64,000 nucleotides of DNA from Sanghuangporus weigelae (Eukaryota; Basidiomycota; Agaricomycetes; Hymenochaetales; Hymenochaetaceae): the NCBI GenBank assembly GCA_033182465.1, contig CP137325.1, positions 1,302,001 through 1,366,000 on the forward strand. Reading direction: 5' to 3'. The notes under the pieces were generated by a model. That model was given only the letters and a program-made list of their open reading frames with translations. It had not been told where the DNA came from and searched no databases. This document shows, in pieces, positions 23,601 through 36,714 of the stretch; position 1 is the first letter of the stretch, and each line of letters starts with the position of its first letter. The translations under genes were made by a program, and so were the position numbers.

Positions 23601-26600
23601 CGAGGGCAAAAGGGACTTCATTTTCATAAATGATCTTAGCGTAAAGTACTGCCTTAGCATATCAAGCTCTCTCATTTACTCACCCGTTCTTGCATGGGGC
23701 GCCAGGCTGGTGGAATGTCTCAACTTGATCCATCTGCGCGTCTTTTTCCTCAAATTCTCGATAATAAGGGACGGTTTGAAGGACTCGAGTGGATGGATTG
23801 CAAATATAATCGTACTGTAGCCACATAAGACAGGAACTCGACCTGGATGCCCATGTCGTTCCGAATGAATGAGATGAGTTGGAAACCTGGAGGGCGGACA
23901 CATGTACTGTACATCAGATACTGCATATACAATACAAATATGCGCGGCCCGTAAGCGGGAGGCATCGCATGGTGTGGCGTGTCACGCAAAGCTCGATTAA
24001 TCATTGTACTTAGATGCTCTAGCGCTTTTACGTGTAAGCATTTCATCGAGTGTCTCGACTCTTGTGCTTCTCGGAGTCAGAGAGATAGTCAGATGGCCCT
24101 GGGGTCACCTTCTTATTTACTTTCTTCTATCCATCTTGATTCAACTTTGTTTTATAAAAATATATCACCACGTGTGACGATGCTCGAACCAATAAGATAG
24201 ACTCGGCATGTGGGCGGAAGGACGGACATCAAATTGAGAGCAAAGCTTAACCACTCATGCCAACCCGCGAGTGCTCTATTCAGTGGATGCGGGGATAAAC
24301 CAGATAGTTGGCGCGGAGTGAACATAAGTACATATGTGTATAGATAGGTATGGATATAGATCAGCTGAACTTACAGCAATAGCCGAAATGATGGTGATGA
24401 ATCAGATGATGATGATAAACCCTTGAGGTAGCCGCGGAGTTTGAATAGTTGCTCAAGCTGAGAACAGACGGACGGACAAACGGAGAGACAGAAACGGGAA
24501 AAAATAGCTTAGAATTCTTCTTACAATACAATACATTACAATACGAAGAAACTCTGTGTTCTCCCTAATTCTATTGGCTTACCATCGGCATACAGATATA
24601 TGTGTGTAAGATGATTCAATACATATGCATGGATTTCTTACGCTGAATCGAAATGCTCAAATATAATGCTTTGTCCGAGATCACCGCTAATTTGGAGCTA
24701 TTTCTTTCATTATATTATAGTAGGTTTGTTTCAGACTTGAGGACGGGACGTCAAGAGCCACCCGACATGAACAGTATTTTTTATTATTATTTACATGAGC
24801 TCGATTGATTGTCTCTCGCGAGTTGAATGGAGTCTGCTAGTGGGCTGAGTGGGATAATTACGACCGTCGATCGAAACCTTTACTATATAAGGCAAGTGCA
24901 TTACCTGACCAATATTCCCACCGGACAAACCAGATAAGGATCATCATCGTTTCACCCCATACCATATTCAATGCGGATGGGACATTGTGGCATTTCTCTC
25001 ACCATCTCAGTGCCTTGCCCCCCACTCTATCTGGCGGCAAGACCGGCTAACGTTGCAAACTGGGGATCAACTCGAACGCGGCGCGAACCTTTCTCTCACT
25101 GGTTGTGGAAGAAAATATTACTGAGAGATGGCATCGCGAGATCAGGGACGTCATGAAATAAGTGAGCACTGATCCTTATATCGATGGAACCGCTTCTTAA
25201 CTTGTGGTAACGTTGGGTCGGGACTAAAGTTAAGGCAGTGGATATTGATGAATGGCCCTTTCCCCCCCCATCCGGCTTCATTTTTTCTTCTTCCTTGCAC
25301 ATGCAGGCACAATTGGATTTGGGCGCTACCCTCGAGCCTCGAGACGCGAGCGAAGATGGGACAAGACGAGAAATTTTTGGCGCCGCCTTAGTCTGAAGAT
25401 CTGCGCGCCTTCTCATCGTTCGTTCTCGGCCTTATTCTCTGATCCTTGCTTGAATCGTCGACGTGGAATCGTACCTTGGGAACTATGCTGCATCTATCCT
25501 TCTCTTGGACTTATGCGCGTCTCTTCGTGTCGTAATAGAATGTACGCACACGTACACACACGTATACGCATCTCATCTCATCTAGACCCATGCCATCCCA
25601 TGGTATCTAAATGTATCGCGCGTACAGAAGAAATTGCTATGATTGCGCGCGTGGAGATGCGTGGAGTCCTCGGTCGCAAAAATGCTCGTTCAAACTCAGC
25701 CGCTTCCTCACGACTGAGCATCCTGGCATCTTCGCCTGGAATTATTATTGGAGTTCATACTACACGTCCAAGTTCCGGGAGCTTGGGTGCGCGCTGGGAC
25801 GAGGACTAAATTACGAGAATGGAATAAATATTCCGATTGATCAGGCCCGACCTGTCGTTGACTCTCATTTCGCGCCTATTTCCCCCCCTCTTGTTTGCAA
25901 CCGAATATTGGCCGGGTCGATACGCACGGTAAATGTACGTGATTCCGGGAGGACCACCGGACGTAGCTGCGATGGAATCCCGTGCCGGGCCACCGGGCCA
26001 CCTGAGCCTGGCGTTATTACGGTAAAGTTAAGGAGAGGATATGGTTCGGATGGAACTTGACATCGAGATGTGTCGAATGTCAAGATGGTGTCATGCCGCG
26101 ATTTGGCTTTAAGTGTGCTGTCGTAAGTGCCATAACAGGGAGAAGGGTCACGCGTGCGTCGTGACGTGACTATTTGGAGTGGAGAGATCTGGTGGTTGAG
26201 TGATTGCAAGTTTACGATATGGATTGCGCAATTGCGGAGGGCTTCGTGCAGTGATCTCTGTCCGGTGGTTCTTCTCACAACTGTTCCTACAACTGTTCCT
26301 AGTGGTGTCGTCAGCCGAGGGGGAAGTGAAGTGCTTCTGTACGATCAAAATCATGATCATACACGTAATTACCATCGGCGGGAACCAGAAGGGCCGGTAG
26401 TAGGACTGCAGCGCCCAGGAGAGATGCTGAGAATCGGGGATCAGGGTAAGGTTCCGTCGCCCGTGTTTGTGGTGGAAGCCCCTCTCACTGAATATTGGGT
26501 TCATGGATGCGGATCGTTTCGCGAAAGCGACGATTAGAGCTTAGACCCTTAGTGTGCCTCACCAAACAGGGCTTCCTGGTTCTTTTGAGTTTGCGAAATG

Positions 26601-27542
26601 TTTCCGGCGGAGATGGACGAAGCTTCAGCGTTTTGCCAGTGCTCTAATGCTGTGCTGCATAGTGCTCTTCATACTTCAATAACTCTGGCGCACACCGTTG
26701 TTGCCCAGGAGCCTGGCGTACGAGGATCCTTGCGCATCGACGCTGCCTCGCTGCCGTGCTTCGCCTAACCTTTCTTCACTTCACATCTCCTCTTCCCGCA
26801 AGTCCATCTCCTCTGAATTGCGGGAGACTCAGAATGCTATTCTCAGTTGGCAGGTCGTTATAGAGCCACCCGCGAGCCGTTGACATTACGCAATTTACAA
26901 GCTGCTCCATCTTAAAGGACCCTCTACTTAGATCTGTTCTACTGAGCCCAGTTGGCTAATTAGCTGGCCACCACCATCACCATCATCCCTTCTCCCTCCC
27001 TCCACTCTAATCACCTTTGTCTTCCCTCGGTTGCGCGAGCACTTTATATCATCACGGGATCAGCATCGACACCTCGTCGCTGATTGCGCGACGCCTCGAC
27101 ATCTAACCGTCTCAGATCCCGTCTCCAACCGGTTCTACCATCAATATATCCACCCTCCCCGGCTTCCGTCGGCATCATCATCATCACATACAACTATAAA
27201 ATATCAAAGTTTTGCAAATATCAAAAGTTCCCCATCTTCATCCTTCCAATCGCGCTTCGGCTCTTTCTCGAGACCACGCCGGTCTATCGTCGTTACTACT
27301 GTGTTTTTTGATCGCCTTTAGTTCAGGATTTCCTTTTGTTGCTCTCGACTCTCCGACCGGTGCTTCCGGAGAACGGCACAACAGCATTGCATAGTAATAA
27401 CATCGACCGTAAAACGCTCGGCAACCCTGACAGAATCAGACAGAAATCAACAACAACAAGGAGGATTGATCATTAGCCGTTTTCACCGCCGCAAGAGAGA
27501 GGTATAGAATATTATTAATAGGACTCTGAGCGCCGAGCCTGT
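20611..27542. other. 6.9-kb stretch without a recognisable gene
   Basis: Only short unsupported ORFs are seen. The longest, 25252-25809 plus, is compositionally odd and matches no family I know. A minus-strand ORF at 21592-21909 and short frames near 22070-22810 could be remnants of a broken gene, but none carries a motif I can name. There are simple-sequence patches (ACAATACAATACATT near 24530, CACACACGTATACGC near 25555). The last few hundred bases, 27000-27542, are pyrimidine-rich and probably form the 5' untranslated leader and promoter of the following gene. Confidence 0.45.
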
Positions 27543-30500
27543 ATGGCTCTCGCCCTCTCTCAGTCTCAGTCTGGTACTACGACTTCCTACATGTCGAATT
27601 CAGCTCCTTCCTCCTATTGGACCGACTCTGATGCGTCTACTGCTGCTTTTAGTCCCTCGGCGGGTGTTCCTGGCGGCAGCGCGTCATCTAACGCGATGCC
27701 GTACAATATTGCCCCGCACGCTGGAGTTGGAGCGAATTCGAGTTCGCTGTATAGTGTGCATCACCAGGGGATCAATCCTACCGCGCATCATTCTTATAGC
27801 GGTAAGTACAAACTTTTTTCCGATCTCGACAAAATGGCATGTTCTAACAAGAACTGTTTTATCGTGCTTTTTGAACGAATTTTCAGGATATTCTGACCAT
27901 GGGGGGTCTCAGGGTCACCCGACGAGCTACCACAATCCTGCCCGCACCCAGAACCACCTACCCCAAGCTCAAGTTCAGAGACCTGGTTCTGGGATGACAG
28001 GAGGGATGCGACACTCGCCCGCAACGTCCTCATCATCTTCGCCTGGTGCCTCCTCGTCGTCCTCGTTGCAATACGCTCTTCGGCCGCATGGTCACTCCCA
28101 TCATTCCCCCTTTTCTGCAGCCCTCGCTTCTACCACTGGCAGTGGTGGCACCGGAGGAGTATCTTCGCCGTCCGCCTTCTCGCCATCTTCTGGTTCTTCA
28201 GGATCGTCGGGATCGTCTTCCTTGGTGTCTTCGTTGGCCTTGTCATCCCTGTCGAACTCAAATGCAAACGCGAATTCGAATTCGAACTCGAACGTCTCGC
28301 CGATCAGCCCGCATCATCCTCACGCTCATCACCATTTTCACCACGGTCATTCGCAGATTCACCAGCATCAGCATCAGCAGCACCAGCAGAGTACTCAGCA
28401 ATTCCAGAACAATCACGGTCGAAATCAGAATCAGACGTCATACGTCCACTCTCATGCGTATTCGGTATCGGGATCAGGTGCAGCTGCAGAATCTGGGTCT
28501 GGATCTGCTGCTTACCACCAGATTCCATCGACCGGTCTTACCAATTCTTCCAACAACACGAATCACCATGCTGCTGCGGTGACAGCGAATTCAGACGTCC
28601 ACGGGGGATTATACACTTTTGACTCGCCGGAGCCTTCGAACCCGTCAGTTTTTGAGCCTGATTTCGGCTCTTCGGGTTCTGCCCCTAGCAGTGCCTACAG
28701 AACCGCACATTCGCATTCGCATGCGCATGCCTATCCTCGGCTGCAGATTCCGACGGGCACGCAGCAGTCGGGATACGGACACGGACACGGATACAGCCAC
28801 ACGCCCGTATCGTCCCACGTGCAGCCTCGCACGCCCTCTGCCTACGCGCACGCGGTTAACGGTTGTGGGGATGACACTCCCGTTTCCGAGGTACCCCCTG
28901 GGAGTTACATTTCTCGAGATCGGTCGGGGTCGATTCGCGCGAGAGGGCGAGCCTCCGCGCGCGTGAAAACCGAACCGGATTTACTGGAAGAATCGCGTTC
29001 ACTGGAGCGCTCGCCCGACCTCTCACACGGCATCGCAATCCCTTCGAACGAAGGCGGCGGCGGTGGCGGGGGAGGAGATGGAGGCGGGGGAGCGCGTTTC
29101 GTAATGGAACACCCATATCCGTATATTTATGCTACTAGAGACGATGGGAGAGATCAGAGTCCCAGGTCGTTCTCCCCTCCTTCGCGTTCATCGCTGACTC
29201 CCAGGAAAAACGGACCGTCAGGACATTCCGATTATCCTTCTTCGAGTTCGAATCCTGATCAAGAGCAGAAGCATGACGCGCAGCAAGTGCAGGCGACTCC
29301 GCATACGCTGACTGCCCCGCTCAGAGCTGTGAACGCGAGCGCGGAGATGCGGAGATGCATGGGCGTATTCAGGCTCGATCCCTTCGCGCAGCTCAATGGC
29401 GTTGCGCTTCGCTGTGGATTTGTTTCTTCATTCGATGAGGCCGGGTTCTCTGGCAAAAAGAGCAGCAATAAGAGCAAGAATAAGTCAAAGGGGAAGAAGG
29501 GAGGGAAGAACGCCAAGAAGCGAGGATCTGGAAGGAAGAAGGCTCGGAAGAACGCTGCCGGTCGTGCTCTTGAGTCCGATGATGAAGACACAATATTAGG
29601 TTCGGATATCACTGACGAAGAACGCGGGGAGGACGAGGAAGGAGAGGACGAGGATGATAACACGCCAACGTGGGATGGTTTACCTGCGGGCCCGCTCGCA
29701 GAAGAACCTGTGCTGATCGAGTTCCAGCTGTACTTTGACGGAATGGAAGTCGACGAAGGCGAGGACGAGTGCCTTGGAGGCGGCGATGATGCGGAAGACA
29801 TGAAAGTGTTGGATTCAAATGCAAATTGGGAACGACAGGAGCGCGGAGAAGATATCGACGAGGGTGATTTTGCTACCTTTGACAACTCTGACAGCCCTAG
29901 TACGCGTAAATATGGACGATCCCGCGCGTATTCTTATAGCGCCGCGGCAGTCGCTGAAGCAGCAGCCAGGGACAAGGGAGCAACTGCTACGGCAGATGCT
30001 CGGAGGTATCGAGTCATCGAGGACGCGCATAGGGACCGCTATAGCGACGGCGCCGAGTATACTAATAATAGCGGCAGTAGCAGCTTGAATGGCCCTCGGC
30101 GCGGGCCCGAGTATGAGCGCGAACCCGAGAGTCATAATCGTAAATTTGGTGTCGCCTCTCGCTCTCATCACCCTATCCAGACTCAGTCTCGAGCAGCTCC
30201 ACCAACGCCGAGGGCGATGGCTGCTTCCCGCACTTTAGGCGTGTTCGAAGAGTACTTGTCCTTGGACCTGGGTGGTATGGACGACATCAACATGGACATG
30301 ACTGGAACCGAGATGGATGGATGGGGCTCTGGAGGTTAGTACTCTCGCCTTCTAAGAAAATAATCTGAAATTTTATTCTGAAGATGTATGGATGTGATTT
30401 TCTTTTCAAACATTTTCTTTTTATCGAATAATAGGGACGTCCCCGAGTACTCCGTATGCTTTGACGCAGAGCAATGGTGCTGGCGGCGGGAATCCGTTCA

Positions 30501-31594
30501 CGACGAGTCTTGCGCTGGCGCAGAGGATGGGGGGCTCGAATTCTACTTCTACACGTCCGACGATAATTACGAGTGCCTCTCCAGCCAATAATAATACTAT
30601 CAGTTCCTCGGCCGATTTGGGTGGTGCGAGTTCCTCGTTGCACCCGAATACGATCCCAGACTCCTTCCCATCCGAATCAGTCTCAGGATCCTCGCCGGTA
30701 TTACCATCGTCCTCATCGTCGCCGTACTCGAATGAATTTACCCACGGCGGACTAGTGAGAGCTCGTTACATCGACTCGGCTGGATATATGCGCTTCTCTG
30801 ATTCAACGCAGATACTTTCATCGGCGTCGGCGTCTGCGAACCCGACCTCAGATTCTAGCTCGAGTCCCTCTCCGTTCTATGGCCTGACGACTGGAGTTGC
30901 TGTTGTTACGGGGGCAGGGACGAATAATGCGGCAGATGACACCGTGACGCTGCAACAGCTTCGTACGCAAGCTGCCCTGCGCGCCGTCTCCGCGCATGCC
31001 GCGGCCCAGACGCAATCGCAAGTCCTGCATGGGCATGGACGGTACCGCGGTTCCTCCGAGACCGGTTCGGTTGCAAACGCGCACCACCGGTTGGTCGGTG
31101 CTCCTGGGAGTGGGAATGGTGTGAGCGGCGGAGGTGCCGGTGCTGCTGGTACGGTGGGAGCAGGGCCTGTGCCTGTAAACTTCACCCCGACTCCTGCGAG
31201 TATTGCGGCGGAGATGCAGACGGGCTTGTTAACTAGCGGGCGACTCGGTGCAGTGAAGCCGTCTTTCGGGCAAGGACAAGGACAAGGACAGGCGGGCAGT
31301 GCGTACAACGCATATTCCCAGTCTCAGTCTCAGTCTCAGGCTCAATCGATGAGCTCCGAATCACCGTCTACCACTATACCTCCAACGTCCTCATCATCTT
31401 CGAATTCGGGATACAGTACGTACCCGGACTACGCCCCTGGACTTCCAAACTCTTCGTCGATGTCGGGTGCATTCGGACAGAACCATGGTCAAAGCCATAG
31501 TAACCACAATCACGGACACGGACATGAAGGAAATCAAAGCGTTCAGGCTCTTGAGAGGCGGTGGAGCGACGTGTTACAACGCGTGCATGGATGA
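27543..31594 (+). CDS. Large Ser/His/Gly-rich low-complexity protein, probable nuclear regulator, unknown function
   Basis: Three exons: 27543-27801, 27887-30334 and 30435-31594. Both introns have clean GT..AG ends, and the total of 3,867 bases gives 1,288 residues. Most of the chain is disordered: runs of Ser, Asn/Ser dipeptides, His-rich blocks (HHPHAHHHFHHGHSQIHQHQ), poly-Gly around residue 490, and Gln/Ser repeats near the C-terminus. The only part that looks conserved is central: RRCMGVFRLDPFAQLNG near residue 575, a Lys/Arg-rich tract (about 607-645) that would serve as a nuclear localisation signal, a Glu/Asp-rich tract, then EEPVLIEFQLYFDG near 690. I recall similar CMGVFRLDPF..FEFQL blocks in basidiomycete hypothetical proteins, but no function. 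A transcription or chromatin role is inferred from composition only. The long gene-free upstream region is consistent with complex control. Confidence 0.85.
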
Positions 31595-33229
31595 CCCTGC
31601 ACGTCTGGACCCGCTCGTCGCCTGTCATGAGCCTTAACCTCGTATGAAAAGAATAGTTGATACATCATGAAATCGAAGACGTCATTTTCTCTATCATTTT
31701 CTCTTTTCTTTCTTTCTCTCTTTTTTTGGTGTTTGGACGGCACCTTTGAAGCGATTAGTACGACTCTCTCCGCGTATCTTTTCCCTTCTCTTTTTTCGTC
31801 CTCACCCTATTTCACACGGATATCAGTTGGGTGTTTTTCTTGGTGGTCGTTGAAATAGTGTTTTGTGAAACGTACAACTTCTCATTTCAATCTTCGATCC
31901 GAGATTATCCTCTTCCTTCAACCTCATATTCCCTGTTTGTTTTGCCTTCCCAAATGCTGTGCATGCGTTGTAAGATGAAATCGGTGTAGCATACTGCCCT
32001 TGTTTTCTCTCGTTTGTCCTCCAGGTTTTCGACTCTCCTCTCGCTCTCGCTACGACTGCTTTCTTGATGTAGTACATGTTGTACTTGCTGTGCATGAAAT
32101 TTACGTTGTGATTGTTGTTTGCTTCTGTTGCACCTTTACCGAAGAAGGACCACATTAGTACTACTACTGCATATTCTTTCATTTCGAGAAGCCCATGTGA
32201 AAGCTGTAACGTTATACGTTGAGTTTAATCCCAGTGTCTTTGACATGGTAATTCGCACCTTCTTCTTAATGAAGTATCTAGCGAAATACGACTATGAGCG
32301 ACACTTTCCCCCTTCCGTCTTTGCTGCCGCTTCACATGTTCAGTCGCGTAAAGTAGATACGGCGGCTGAAACCCAATGGCGCTGTTACCGGCACCGTTCC
32401 CGCCATCCTAACAACATCATGACCGACATCAGACAGTTCCGAATGGCAATTTCTTTGTCCTTGTACCGTTTTGGTATCACGTATGATCCCAGGAAGGAGA
32501 ACACCACGCAGGGCTATTGGTTACGATATTAATGTCATTGATCGTCTTCTTACAATAATCTGGTTCTGGATTATGAAATGGAGGTCGCAAATAACTTAGC
32601 CGCCATCGATATTGAAACGATTCGACAGTACCGGGGTCTCCGGTATGAGCTGGTCCCAGTTCAGTAGTAAGTAAGAGCCAACGCAAAGAAAGAAAGAAAA
32701 AGTTAACGAAAGGGGGAAAGAGAAACCCCGTGCCGTGCCAACCCCGCGTCTATGCACGGTCAAGTAAAGTGAAATCGGAGCTCAGATGTCCAGAAAGGCC
32801 GGCGATCGGAAACGACGCCAAGGATCAAAGTGAGAGCGAATTTTTTCTCTTGTATCACTACTATAATATGGAGCGGAATCCCGCAAGCGCGTGTTGTTAG
32901 CTTATTGCGCTAAGTGTGGCGTCATGCAAGTTTGACCTGTGCGTGTGCGTATATGCATACTGCTGCTAGCCAGAATATCGGGGGAACTGACGTAGTGAAT
33001 GAAATTTTTACCCAGGGACAAGTGCTAGTCAGATATTCCGGGTTGAATGGGTAGCATGTAATCGCGCAGGTGTCATCTACAGAGAAACCTCCAGGACAAA
33101 TAGCCTGAAATGTCCCAAACGTTGCAGCCTGAAGGAGTGACTACATGTCAAATAAATTATCCCCTCACGGTCTTCACGGGAGGTTAGAGCAATTTAGATC
33201 AGCGGTAAAGCTTCAATCCTCAGTCCCGG
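31595..33229. other. Intergenic, 3' flank of the low-complexity gene
   Basis: No gene recognised. A pyrimidine-rich stretch (TTTCTCTTTTCTTTCTTTC) at about 31680-31730 probably belongs to the 3' untranslated region. A 137-codon plus-strand ORF at 32119-32532 has no family features. Confidence 0.4.
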
Positions 33230-35957
33230 CAGAGTCTCTTACGAAGAGTCGTCATGAGTTCTGTTCGCCAGAACTTTAGCCCCACCGGAGGAAAGCATCG
33301 TGCGTTCCTTATATTAACGTGGTTCATACAGAGAAACAGGACAGGCCATCACCGAGATGCTATAGGCTACAGCAGGCACTCGCCTCTAAGCCATCCGGCC
33401 CCAGCTCGGATCTTGCTGGGAAGACAGGCATATTAATCGCCCCCTTCCCATCTCTTTCCGAGGAGCTTTGATGCTTGTTACAGGAGCTTCACTCGTGACC
33501 CGGCCCATGCTACCAGGAAGGATGCCGGAAACCTTCGTAGCTTACCTGGGCTTCCCCCCCTGCCTTCAGGCTCTAAGGATATGGATTCCTATCGACCCAC
33601 TTTCTCGGCTTCTCATAGTCAATACTAAGGGGAGCTGCAAAGCATGGTGTGCGGTGTAAGACACTTCAAACGATCTTAGAAGTCGACTTGCGGCGCTCAA
33701 CGTTACGAAGCTTCCTACGCTCTGCACATCATCAGACATCGTGCAATCCCTGAGCTCAAGAGCGTAGAACAGTTCGTGTCTGAGGATCTCGACACGCGGG
33801 TGGGAGTCCCTAGCCTAGAGAATCAAGCCACCACGAGATTGTTTGCTGACTCTCGAGGCAGAACCCTCAAAGTCTTGTTCATTTTTCATGAAGAACCTTT
33901 TGGTGCTCCACCGACCATCAGACTCCAGATTTTGAGTTTTGTCTTTGGGGGCTGCGGGGTGTTTACATTATGCGTGCATGTGGGTGCAAATTTGACAGTC
34001 CCTCAGAAGGGCTTTGAAAATTTGCCCATGCGTCTGTCGGCGGAGATCTCTTCTTGATAGCAAAGGCATGCCAAAGGATGATGCGAACGAAGTCGTGGCT
34101 TGAGTGAACGAAGATATGACCATGAGAGCAGATGGACCCGAATAGATGGAGACCAATCCTATCCTGCTTCCAGAGTCATAGATCGATTTGATCTTGGGGA
34201 AAATGAGGTCTTAAGTATGCAATGACCAGCACGTGAGTAGGGAAGTGACATGAATCGTCGTTCCATCTACATCCCACCTCGATTCTCTCCCGATTAGCTT
34301 CAAGATCTTTCCGGGATACTTCTGAATGGAGAAACGTCGAGGAGCGTTTGGATAGCGGCCGACGAGAACCATAATGACAGCAGCAAAGCGCTCTTCATAG
34401 ATTGATAAAACGTAAAAGACCATCATAACTGGATAACGCAGAGTTCGATTCATGGAAGTTAGACACTTCTGTAGCCGGACTCTTGCGGATCCCCTCCCGG
34501 TCGGCACACTGAAAAGGATTCTTCTTTGACGATGACAACAATTCAGGAACCTATACGGCCGCGGGACGCAAGGAGGCATACGAAGAATTACTTCGAAGAT
34601 CTACGGGATTGGATGGCTGACTCGGACAAGCCTCGTCCCGTCTGCATTTGCACTTCGGTTCACGTATCGCGCTTCGACGGTATGTTCGTCCGTTCCTTCC
34701 TCTCCCCACGGTGTGCAAGTTCTCGAGATGAAATTGATCCCCCTAAAGCTTTGAACCTTCCTAAGATGTGGCCATGAGATATAGCAAACGCTGCCGGGCG
34801 TTACCACCGGATCACTTCGCTGCAACAAGCAATGGCATTTACTTTGATGCAGAGTCAGGGGAAACCACACGGATGGAACCGTAGCCCAGAGCACTCTTCA
34901 TTGTCACGACGATGCATACAACTCGAACTCCCAAGGCAGCGCACCGCGTTTATTCTCGCTGAACCATATCCTTCTAAGGCGACAGTTGGCGTAGACCTTT
35001 ACGTAAGTCACCTTTCCGAGCCCTCCCGATGGTAAGGGTGCATTATTGATTCCACTGCGTTCGCGTGCAATGCGCTCATTTGGTACGTCATTCTCGTAGT
35101 CTTCATCTTGCGTGTGAGCAGAAGATTCATACGCTGCCTGCTGCGAGGAACTGATGAGATGAAATTGCTGGTTCATTGATCCCAAATCGATGGAAATGCT
35201 GCTCCAAGCCGTAAATGGTCGGGTAGATGCTTCCGGAAAGCGCAAAGGGACGTGCAAAAGTGGGGGATCATGGTGCATCACGACGGTAGCTTCTTTCTAA
35301 GGTGAACGAAATGAGCAACATGCATATAGGAAAGCAAATATTGACACCCTAGATGACTTAAAAAAGCCAGGTTCTGTAGCATGCCTTCCTTCTAATCACG
35401 CAAATATGGTCACATAGAATAGCATTCGAATAGCATTATCACGTGTCGAAGGACGAGGAACTTACTTGGAAAGTGGAACAACGAATCACACCGTTTCTGC
35501 CTGCACGATCAGCTATTCCCACCTCAAAGGCCCACTCTCTTTCACCCAGTCTGCACAATTGCATGTGCATCCAAGGAAGAGTTAATCCAAGCTCTACGGG
35601 CGTTTTGGATGGAGAAGAGGAAGACCGATGCGGCGGACATCGAATATACGTTGTACGCAGAGTCGGTGATTGGATATGTAGCACCGTCTGACAAAGCGTG
35701 CGCCCGACTCGCTGCGTATCTGAATCCGCCTTCTCGTCATCGTCCTTCTCAGAAGTACGAGAAGTGAAAGATGATTGGACAAGCACTCCTGGTTCCGGTG
35801 GCGGAGGCAAATTCGTCGTATCATTCAATAAATGGATCAACGAGTCCGATCGAAGTACCGGAGCCGGATCAACATGCTGCGAGAACAGCTGCAACGATGT
35901 ACTGCCTGTAGACGAGAACAGCGACACAATACTGGGCTGTACAACATTCGCAAACAT
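33230..35957 (-). repeat. Right arm of the inverted segmental duplication (better-preserved CFAP20 end)
   Basis: Counterpart of 5560-8060 in opposite orientation, with 25 kb between the arms. The CFAP20 gene at its right end is intact. The rest (33230-34900) matches the other arm in blocks, but no long open frame survives in either arm. A conserved-looking peptide such as VMMVFYV...VHVTSL near 34230-34440 (minus) hints at a second ancestral gene that I cannot name. Confidence 0.75.
34904..35957 (-). CDS. CFAP20/Bug22-family protein (CFA20 domain)
   Basis: Two exons, 35957-35466 and 35296-34904, joined in phase for 294 residues. The start MFANVVQPSIVSLFSSTGS aligns with the start of animal CFAP20 (MFKNTFQSGFLSILYSIGS). 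Further blocks match in order: LHIQSPTLRTTYIRCPP, LGLTLPWMHMQLCRLGERE, WAFEVGIADRAGRNGVIRCS, PLRFPEASTRPFTAW, VTYVKVYANCRLRRIWFSEN and LPWEFELYAS. Two extra segments make it about 100 residues longer than the usual 193: an acidic Pro/Ser/Asp-rich insert after residue 45, and another between HLISSSQQ and GKVTYV. CFAP20 is an inner-junction protein of ciliary doublet microtubules and also acts in the nucleus in animals. In a lineage without flagella its role is unknown; a non-ciliary microtubule or nuclear role is inference. No lesion seen. Confidence 0.88.
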
Positions 35958-36714
35958 TGTGGTCTGAATTGAGCGCGCTTAAAAGAAGACCGTGACAAGA
36001 GAAAGACGCGCGTGACAGACGCGCCAGACGTGTCATATACATATAATATTCATATTAAGCTCCGCACAATACTTGAGACTCCGCCGGAACGGCAAACAGT
36101 CACAATTGCCTCTATGCTTTGCTCGACTGCCGGATGCATCGCCTATGGCATCGGTAGCTGTCCCCTCAGGGCGAGGGCGACAAGAAAGGAGCGGACCAGA
36201 AAATTACATCGATTTGCTTCCAAGGAGGTCGAAGGACAAATCTTAAGCTACAGAGTTTCGAAATGATAAATATACGAGAAAGTGGTGAAAAGAAAAAGTA
36301 CCGAATGGCCCCATCGGTTGTTACGTTCTGAAGGCGGGTGAACGAAGAGAGCTGGAATGAGAAATCGCAGTCAAACAAGACCATCAGTCAGGGAAAAGGG
36401 CACAGAGAAAGTTTTCTCAAGAATACAGATATGACTTTTGTCCAAAACCGGATAGAAATGAGAAAGAATATATGAGATAAAATCACAAGCGAGAAACATC
36501 ACCGGGGAACGACCAATAGGAGGAACCGGAATATAAATCTAGAGAAGGAAACCTGAACAAATTTTTATGCACATACATCGATATGCAGGAAACAGAATAG
36601 AGAAACGGAGATACAAGACAGTAAGATTTAGGCGACTAGAACAAGCTATTTAGATAAGAAGATAGTGATACAGATGAAAGAACAGCATTCAGCCCGGGGT
36701 ACGCAGGAAAAAAA
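35958..36714. other. Intergenic between CFAP20-like gene and phosphodiesterase
   Basis: Purine-rich on the plus strand in 36170-36660 (many GAAA/GAGA patches), which as pyrimidine-rich sequence on the minus strand fits the 3' untranslated region of the phosphodiesterase gene. The part next to 35957 would be the promoter of the CFAP20-like gene. No gene is seen. Confidence 0.4.

Noticed and set aside
25252-25809. 185-codon plus-strand ORF in the gene-free stretch
   Set aside because: Irregular composition, no motif, no intron structure, and overlapping open frames on both strands.
29259-29885. 208-codon minus-strand ORF inside the low-complexity gene
   Set aside because: Antisense to a well-supported exon. 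Its Ser/Pro-rich content simply mirrors the Gly/Glu/Lys codons of the sense strand.
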